From contig CAJWLY010000050.1 of assembly GCA_913043155.1 (NCBI GenBank), positions 1-9,115 on the forward strand: a stretch of DNA of 9,115 bases, read 5' to 3'. Below the pieces are notes generated by a model. The model ran no database searches. It saw nothing but the letters and a program-made list of their open reading frames with translations, and had not been told where the DNA came from. A program made the translations under genes and the position numbers. This stretch comes from an uncultured Nitrospinaceae bacterium. GTDB lineage: Bacteria; Nitrospinota; Nitrospinia; Nitrospinales; VA-1. Below are positions 1-4,144 of the stretch, piece by piece (position 1 is the first letter of the stretch; the number at the start of each line of letters is the position of its first letter).

Positions 1-230
1 GAGGCTATCGTCTCCACCGTGTGGTTTACTTGGCGGTGGTGGTAAGCTACGTCATGTTTTTATGGGTGACGCATTCTCTCGCTGGCAACGGATGGATGAA
101 TTATGCCGTGCTGATTTATTTTATTTTTGTCATTCCGATGACCCGCAAGGTAAACGTCACCACTCACGCCGTGTTATCCTCGATCGGATTGGTTTTACTC
201 GTTGGTGTGGGGGCCTTCGGTGTTTTCTGA
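1..230 (+). CDS. C-terminal part of an unidentified polytopic membrane protein
   Basis: The reading frame is open from the left edge (first complete codon at base 3) to a TGA at 228-230, so the true start lies outside the window. The visible 75 or so residues are strongly hydrophobic and give about three membrane segments: one starting VYLAVVVSYVMFLWV, one around YAVLIYFIFVIPM, and a last one near the C-terminus (SSIGLVLLVGVGAFGVF). A short basic loop (TRKVN) between the second and third segments is probably cytoplasmic. No motif identifies a family. The stop is only 21 bases before the following flavoprotein start, so the two genes may be co-transcribed. The internal GTG at 21 is not needed as a start because the frame continues upstream. 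Function unknown. Confidence 0.6.
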   Translation, partial: GYRLHRVVYLAVVVSYVMFLWVTHSLAGNGWMNYAVLIYFIFVIPMTRKVNVTTHAVLSSIGLVLLVGVGAFGVF

Positions 231-251
231 AAATTTTTGTAATAGCTGGTA

Positions 252-1610
252 ATGGACGAATTCGACATAGCCGTGATAGGAGCGGGTCCCGCTGGAGTGA
301 CGGCGGCCTTGAGAGGTGCAGAGCGGGGTGCCCGTGTCTGCCTGATTGAGCAGGATCGAATCGGCGGCTCCTGTTTTCGTAAAGGATTTTATCCAACCAA
401 GGCCGCTATGGCCTTGATTGAGGCCGTATCTTCCAAGAATGGCTCAGTCGATGCTAGACAATTTTTCAAAAAAACCGATGAGTTTGGTGAATCCCTTTCA
501 CAAAGCTGGCGCTCTAGACTTGACGAGCAGGGCGTAGAGACCTACCTTGGCCGCGCGGTCCTGTTTTCCCCAACTCTCATTCAAATCGAAACACCCCAAG
601 GCTCTAAGGAAGTTTCCGCCAAAAAGATTGTTCTCGCCATAGGGTCCCATCCAACCTCCCTGCCGAACTTGCCCTTCGAAGGCGATTCCATTGTCTCCAT
701 AGACGACGCGCTTCGATCCGATCGGGTGCCCGAGACCGTTCTCATTTTGGGTGCCGGACCTCGTGGATGTGAACTCGCGACCCTGTTTAACCGGCTAGGG
801 AGTAAAGTTTTTCTAAGCGATCAAGCCCCCCGCTTGTTGACGGGGCAAGACCCCGATGTCATCGACTTTATCGAGGGCATGCTCAAAAAACAGAAGATCA
901 AGCTTCTCCTGAATAAAAGACTCGTATCCTACTATAAAAATAACAATTTATTTGATATCACCCTTGAGGGTGGGGTGAAGTTCCAGGTTGAGAAAATTGT
1001 TTTGAACCTGAAACGGGAAGGGAATGTGTCGAGCTTGGATTACGAACGCTTGGGTCTGAGGCTGGGCGAGCGCAAGGAAGTCCTAGTTAATGAGACTCTT
1101 GAGACCAGTGTCCCGGGTATTTTTGCGGCGGGAAGTGTTATCGGAAGAACGGCCTCTGCCGGGTTGTCGGAGGAGGAGGGAAGGATTGCGGCGGATAGCA
1201 CCCTAGGAAAAACCAAACTCCATAATGCCGACTGGATTCCATTTATTGTACATACCCGGCCTGAAATTGCGACGGTGGGGTGTTTCGCCGAGGAAGCTCA
1301 CCACAAGGGATTCCGGGCAGTGGAGGGTCGTTGCGAGGCCAGAAGTCTTGATTATGCGCTGATGGGAGAGGGGTCTTCCGGATTTTTCAAGGTTGCCGCG
1401 GATAAAAAGAGCGGAATGGTAATAGGAGTGCAGTTGGTATCGCCCCGGGCATCCGAACTGATTTCGCTTGTGTTGCTGGCTATGAAAAAAGGGATTAAGG
1501 TTGGTGCCCTGGCTTCTCTGGCAGGGGATGGATTCAACGAGATTCAGGGCATAAGAGAGGCGGCAAAAGCTTGTAGCCGTGCATTGAAATCTCAGGCAAA
1601 AGCCCCATAA
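252..1610 (+). CDS. Degenerate dihydrolipoamide dehydrogenase-like flavoprotein
   Basis: A 452-residue, probably cytoplasmic protein with the two-dinucleotide fold of the pyridine nucleotide-disulfide oxidoreductases; length is normal for LPD. Visible: N-terminal FAD motif GAGPAG at residues 10-15 with the ribose-binding Glu33; redox-site region GGSCFRKGFYPTKA at 38-51; NAD-type motif GAGPRG at 167-172, followed by an acidic SDQ at the end of the next strand, which suggests NAD rather than NADP; and a C-terminal dimerisation domain. Key residues are missing. Cys41 is kept, but the second redox Cys is Phe46. The Asp of the usual GD motif that contacts FAD is Ser295 (AAGSVIG). The C-terminal HxHPTxxE active site reads LAGDGFNEIQG, without the His-Glu pair. 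Family knowledge says lipoamide reduction needs both Cys and the His, so LPD activity is unlikely. FAD and NAD binding may persist. It precedes the Rieske/b operon in the same direction, so a role in electron transfer to or from the complex is possible but inferred. No good Shine-Dalgarno sequence precedes the ATG. Confidence 0.85.
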   Translation: MDEFDIAVIGAGPAGVTAALRGAERGARVCLIEQDRIGGSCFRKGFYPTKAAMALIEAVSSKNGSVDARQFFKKTDEFGESLSQSWRSRLDEQGVETYLGRAVLFSPTLIQIETPQGSKEVSAKKIVLAIGSHPTSLPNLPFEGDSIVSIDDALRSDRVPETVLILGAGPRGCELATLFNRLGSKVFLSDQAPRLLTGQDPDVIDFIEGMLKKQKIKLLLNKRLVSYYKNNNLFDITLEGGVKFQVEKIVLNLKREGNVSSLDYERLGLRLGERKEVLVNETLETSVPGIFAAGSVIGRTASAGLSEEEGRIAADSTLGKTKLHNADWIPFIVHTRPEIATVGCFAEEAHHKGFRAVEGRCEARSLDYALMGEGSSGFFKVAADKKSGMVIGVQLVSPRASELISLVLLAMKKGIKVGALASLAGDGFNEIQGIREAAKACSRALKSQAKAP

Positions 1611-1630
1611 GATAGAACAAATAAGTTATC

Positions 1631-1659
1631 TTGACTGGTTTTCCCAGATATGTTAAAAA
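1631..1659 (+). promoter_or_regulatory. Candidate sigma70-type promoter for the Rieske/cytochrome b operon
   Basis: TTGACT (1631-1636) and TAAAAA (1654-1659) are separated by 17 bases, matching the -35 consensus at 5 of 6 and the -10 at 4 of 6 positions. They lie in the 245-bp AT-rich gap before the Rieske gene and would leave a leader of roughly 190 bases. A 7-bp inverted repeat (TGGTTTT at 1636-1642, AAAACCA at 1656-1662) overlaps the element and could be an operator or chance. I see no T-tailed terminator for the upstream gene in the gap, so read-through is also possible. No other gene is visible in 1611-1855. Confidence 0.35.
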
Positions 1660-1802
1660 CCAATTTTCGTGCTGTTAAGATGTTTAAAAGTATTAATTTA
1701 TTGCCTCTGGTATCCAAGCAATTCTGATTTTTCCATAAGACAAAAGCTTAGTAAAAAAAGGAAACTGTTCTGGGAAAATTGGAGAGTTTTTTTCTGCGCG
1801 CG

Positions 1803-1836
1803 AAAGCGACCCAGGAGTATCGTTCTCAATCGCTTT
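1803..1836 (+). promoter_or_regulatory. Leader hairpin with a decoy AGGAG in its loop
   Basis: AAAGCGA (1803-1809) is perfectly complementary to TCGCTTT (1830-1836), with a 20-base loop. The loop contains AGGAG (1813-1817), identical to the real Shine-Dalgarno at 1844-1848, which begins 8 bases after the stem. This could influence ribosome loading on the Rieske gene, but the stem is short and may be incidental. Confidence 0.25.
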
Positions 1837-1843
1837 GAATTTT

Positions 1844-1848
1844 AGGAG
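1844..1848 (+). promoter_or_regulatory. Ribosome binding site of the Rieske gene
   Basis: AGGAG sits 7 bases before the ATG at 1856. It supports that ATG as the start of the Rieske protein, including its lysine- and alanine-rich N-terminal tail. Confidence 0.75.
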
Positions 1849-1855
1849 TTTTTAG

Positions 1856-2422
1856 ATGGCTGAAGCCAAGGCAGTTTCAGAAGCAGGTGAGGCTAAGCCC
1901 GAAGCAAAAAAATCGGCCAAGAAAGACGAACCGAAAGATACCATCTGGTCACGGCGAGAGTTTTTCTCTCTTGCGGGCTGGGCCAGTTTCATGGCGACGC
2001 TGGGTCTTTCCACTATATATTTCACGCGTCTTCTCTTCCCTCGGGTTCTGTTCGAGCCTTCTCCTATATTCAAGGCAGGCAAGCCTTCCGATTACACGGT
2101 GGGCGAGGTCAGCACCAAATGGGTTAAGGACCAGCGCGTTTGGATCGTCCGCGATACGGAGGGGATTTTTGTGATATTTGCGCTTTGTACGCATCTGGGG
2201 TGTACTCCGCGCTGGTTGAACACGGAAGCGAAATACAAGTGTCCCTGTCATGGCAGCGGCTTCACTAAACTTGGGGTCAATTTTGAAGGTCCCGCGCCCA
2301 GGGCATTGGAGAGGCTTAAAATTGCACTTGCTCCCGATGGACAGATTATCATCGATAAAAGTAAGAAGTTTCTCTATGAAAAGGACGAGTGGAATAAACC
2401 CGGCGCGAAGTTGTTTGTCTAG
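1856..2422 (+). CDS. petA: Rieske 2Fe-2S protein of a bc/b6f-type complex
   Basis: A 188-residue high-potential-type Rieske subunit that takes one electron from quinol at the outer face of the membrane and passes it to the c-heme subunit. Cluster motifs are complete: CTHLGC at residues 111-116 and CPCHGS at 129-134. Cys111, His113, Cys129 and His132 are the expected ligands, and Cys116-Cys131 the expected disulfide. The N-terminus is a charged Ala/Lys/Glu-rich tail, then a twin-arginine motif (SRREFF, 32-37), then a hydrophobic segment (about 38-60) that should stay as a Tat-exported anchor. The Tyr that normally follows the CPCHGS Ser by two positions is Phe136; in studied Rieske proteins loss of this hydroxyl lowers the midpoint potential, which suits a low-potential quinone such as menaquinone (inference). 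It is the first gene of the operon; cytochrome b follows after 64 bases. The symbol petA is by analogy, as some systems call it petC or qcrA. Confidence 0.95.
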   Translation: MAEAKAVSEAGEAKPEAKKSAKKDEPKDTIWSRREFFSLAGWASFMATLGLSTIYFTRLLFPRVLFEPSPIFKAGKPSDYTVGEVSTKWVKDQRVWIVRDTEGIFVIFALCTHLGCTPRWLNTEAKYKCPCHGSGFTKLGVNFEGPAPRALERLKIALAPDGQIIIDKSKKFLYEKDEWNKPGAKLFV

Positions 2423-2470
2423 TGTTCTGGAGTTCCCAGTGGCCTCCTTTTTGTTTAATCATCCTTCTTC

Positions 2471-2478
2471 AGGGAGGG
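2471..2478 (+). promoter_or_regulatory. Strong ribosome binding site that sets a TTG start
   Basis: AGGGAGGG lies 8 bases before TTG at 2487. No ATG occurs in this frame until codon 82, inside the first transmembrane helix, so this site plus TTG must define the start of the cytochrome b subunit. Confidence 0.75.
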
Positions 2479-2486
2479 TTTGAATT

Positions 2487-3317
2487 TTGGCAGCAAATAA
2501 ACCGGAGATTCCCAGCTTAGCCGATATCGTGGCCAAGGTGAAAAGCGGGGAGATTTTTGATGAAATAAAAAAATCCATTATCAGTTCTCAGGTTTGGACA
2601 TCGTCCTTTCGTCATGGCTATGCCGATACCCCGAGGAACCGGGTATTGCAGATTGTCAGTAACGTCTGGCTTCACCTGCACCCGGTAAAAATCCATCGGC
2701 ATGCCCTCCGCATCAGGTTCACTTGGTGTATGGGCGGCATCACCTTTCTATTATTTTTATCGACGGTTGTAACGGGCGTCATCCTGATGTTCTACTATCG
2801 CCCGGTGGGCGAATATGCCTACTTCGATATGAAGTACCTGCAGTACGACGTTCCCTTTGGCATGCTGATGCGCAACATGCACCGATGGGCCGCGCATGCC
2901 ATGGTTATCACTGTCTGGCTTCACATGTTCCGGGTCTTCCTGACGGGCTCCTATAAGCCTCCGCGGGAATTCAACTGGGTGATCGGCGTGTTTCTGGTGA
3001 CGTTTACCCTGTTACTCAGTTTTACCGGTTACCTGTTGCCGTGGGACCAGTTGTCGATGTGGGCGGTCACCGTGGGAACGAACATGGCGCGTGCGACGCC
3101 GTTTCTCGGGCATGAGGGACCTTTTGCGGAGTTTGTGGGTGTTACTCCCCGGTATGATGCCCGGTCCATGCTCCTGGGTGGCAGTCTGGTCGGGCCACCG
3201 GCCTTGCTTCGGTTTTACGTTTTGCATTGCATTTTCATTCCTCTCGTGGCGGGGGCACTGATGATCGTGCATTTCTGGCGGATTAGAAAAGACGGTGGGA
3301 TCTCAGGCCCACTCTGA
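2487..3317 (+). CDS. petB: Cytochrome b6-type subunit (N-terminal half of cytochrome b)
   Basis: A 276-residue membrane subunit that carries the two b hemes and forms most of the quinol-oxidising and quinone-reducing sites. Heme ligands are His132 (in MHRW) and His146 (in WLHMF) on helix B, and His247 (in VLHC) and His262 (in IVHFW) on helix D. The 15-residue step between the helix D histidines is that of cytochrome b6, one longer than in mitochondrial cytochrome b. The C-terminus ISGPL is also the b6 ending. GYLLPWDQ and the FYYRPVGEY stretch after helix A are typical. Cys81 in WCMGGITF lies 51 residues before the first heme His, exactly as Cys35 and His86 do in b6, where Cys35 holds heme c_n covalently; a third heme here is therefore likely. 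The N-terminus is about 46 residues longer than plant b6. Translation starts at TTG, supported by the ribosome binding site at 2471-2478. Subunit IV follows after 40 bases. Confidence 0.95.
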   Translation: MAANKPEIPSLADIVAKVKSGEIFDEIKKSIISSQVWTSSFRHGYADTPRNRVLQIVSNVWLHLHPVKIHRHALRIRFTWCMGGITFLLFLSTVVTGVILMFYYRPVGEYAYFDMKYLQYDVPFGMLMRNMHRWAAHAMVITVWLHMFRVFLTGSYKPPREFNWVIGVFLVTFTLLLSFTGYLLPWDQLSMWAVTVGTNMARATPFLGHEGPFAEFVGVTPRYDARSMLLGGSLVGPPALLRFYVLHCIFIPLVAGALMIVHFWRIRKDGGISGPL

Positions 3318-3357
3318 TTAATACCTTTTTGGCTTTAAATGCAAAAGGACAGTTTGT

Positions 3358-4113
3358 ATGGCGGCAGAAGCTCCCAAAAAAAAGGTTGAAGGGTTGCCGG
3401 AAAAAGTTCACGTCTGGCCTTACCTGGTCCGGCTCGAGTTGCTCTGCGCGATTCTTGTCGCCATTGCACTGACCGTCTGGTCCATCGTCATCGATGCGCC
3501 TCTGGAAGAGGCCGCCAACCCCACCAAAACCCCGAACCCCTCAAAGGCTCCCTGGTATTTTCTGGGGCTGCAGGATGTTCTCGTTTACTTCGATCCGTGG
3601 TTTGCCGGCGTAGTGGCTCCTGTGTTTATCATCGTCGGTCTCATGCTGATCCCTTACCTTGACGTGAACCCCAAGGGTAACGGGTACTATACCTATACCG
3701 AGCGTAAGGTGGCTATTTGGGTTTATAGTTTTGGGTTCCTGGTTCTGTGGATTGCGCTCATCATCATGGGCGTGTTCCTGCGCGGACCGGGGTGGAACCT
3801 GTTCATGCCCTGGCAGTTCTGGGATCCGCATAAGGTTGTGGCCCTGGTCAACGTGGATCTTCCGTACGCCTTTGGTGTGCGTACCTATAATATGGCTATG
3901 CTGTTTGGCGGGGCCGTCGTCAGCGGCTATTTTGCTTTGGGGACCGCAGCTTATTTTTTCATGGAACGCAAGGCCATCAAGAACGTGGGTTTCATGAGAA
4001 TGTTCCTTAAGATCCAGCTTTACCTCATCATGCTGGGAATGGTGATCAAGATTGTCCTGAGGCTGGGGTTCAATATCAAGTACATATGGGTCACCCCCTG
4101 GTTTAATATCTAG
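3358..4113 (+). CDS. petD: Subunit IV-like C-terminal half of cytochrome b, extended
   Basis: A 251-residue membrane protein that completes the split cytochrome b and contributes to the quinol-oxidation (Qo) site. About five membrane segments are visible (roughly residues 20-45, 82-102, 118-141, 178-201, 215-236), against three in b6f subunit IV, so there are two extra helices at the C-terminus. The PEWY motif region reads KAPWYFLGLQ, with APWY at 64-67; the Glu implicated in proton transfer in other bc complexes is absent. A loop with FLRGPGWNLFMPWQFW (140-155) precedes the extra helices and is Trp-rich. A Shine-Dalgarno-like AAGGA lies 8 bases before the ATG; CCTTTT at 3324-3329 could pair with AAAAGG at 3343-3348 and partly cover it. 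The octaheme gene follows after 31 bases. Assignment rests on position, the APWYFLGLQ motif and topology. Confidence 0.88.
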   Translation: MAAEAPKKKVEGLPEKVHVWPYLVRLELLCAILVAIALTVWSIVIDAPLEEAANPTKTPNPSKAPWYFLGLQDVLVYFDPWFAGVVAPVFIIVGLMLIPYLDVNPKGNGYYTYTERKVAIWVYSFGFLVLWIALIIMGVFLRGPGWNLFMPWQFWDPHKVVALVNVDLPYAFGVRTYNMAMLFGGAVVSGYFALGTAAYFFMERKAIKNVGFMRMFLKIQLYLIMLGMVIKIVLRLGFNIKYIWVTPWFNI

Positions 4114-4144
4114 CACTCGTTCGAAGTTTATCCGGAAATCGTCC

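Noticed and set aside
252..1610. The missing second Cys of the LPD-like protein as a sequencing or assembly error.
   Set aside because: The frame is intact and two further active-site elements are also lost, so the change is consistent with real divergence.
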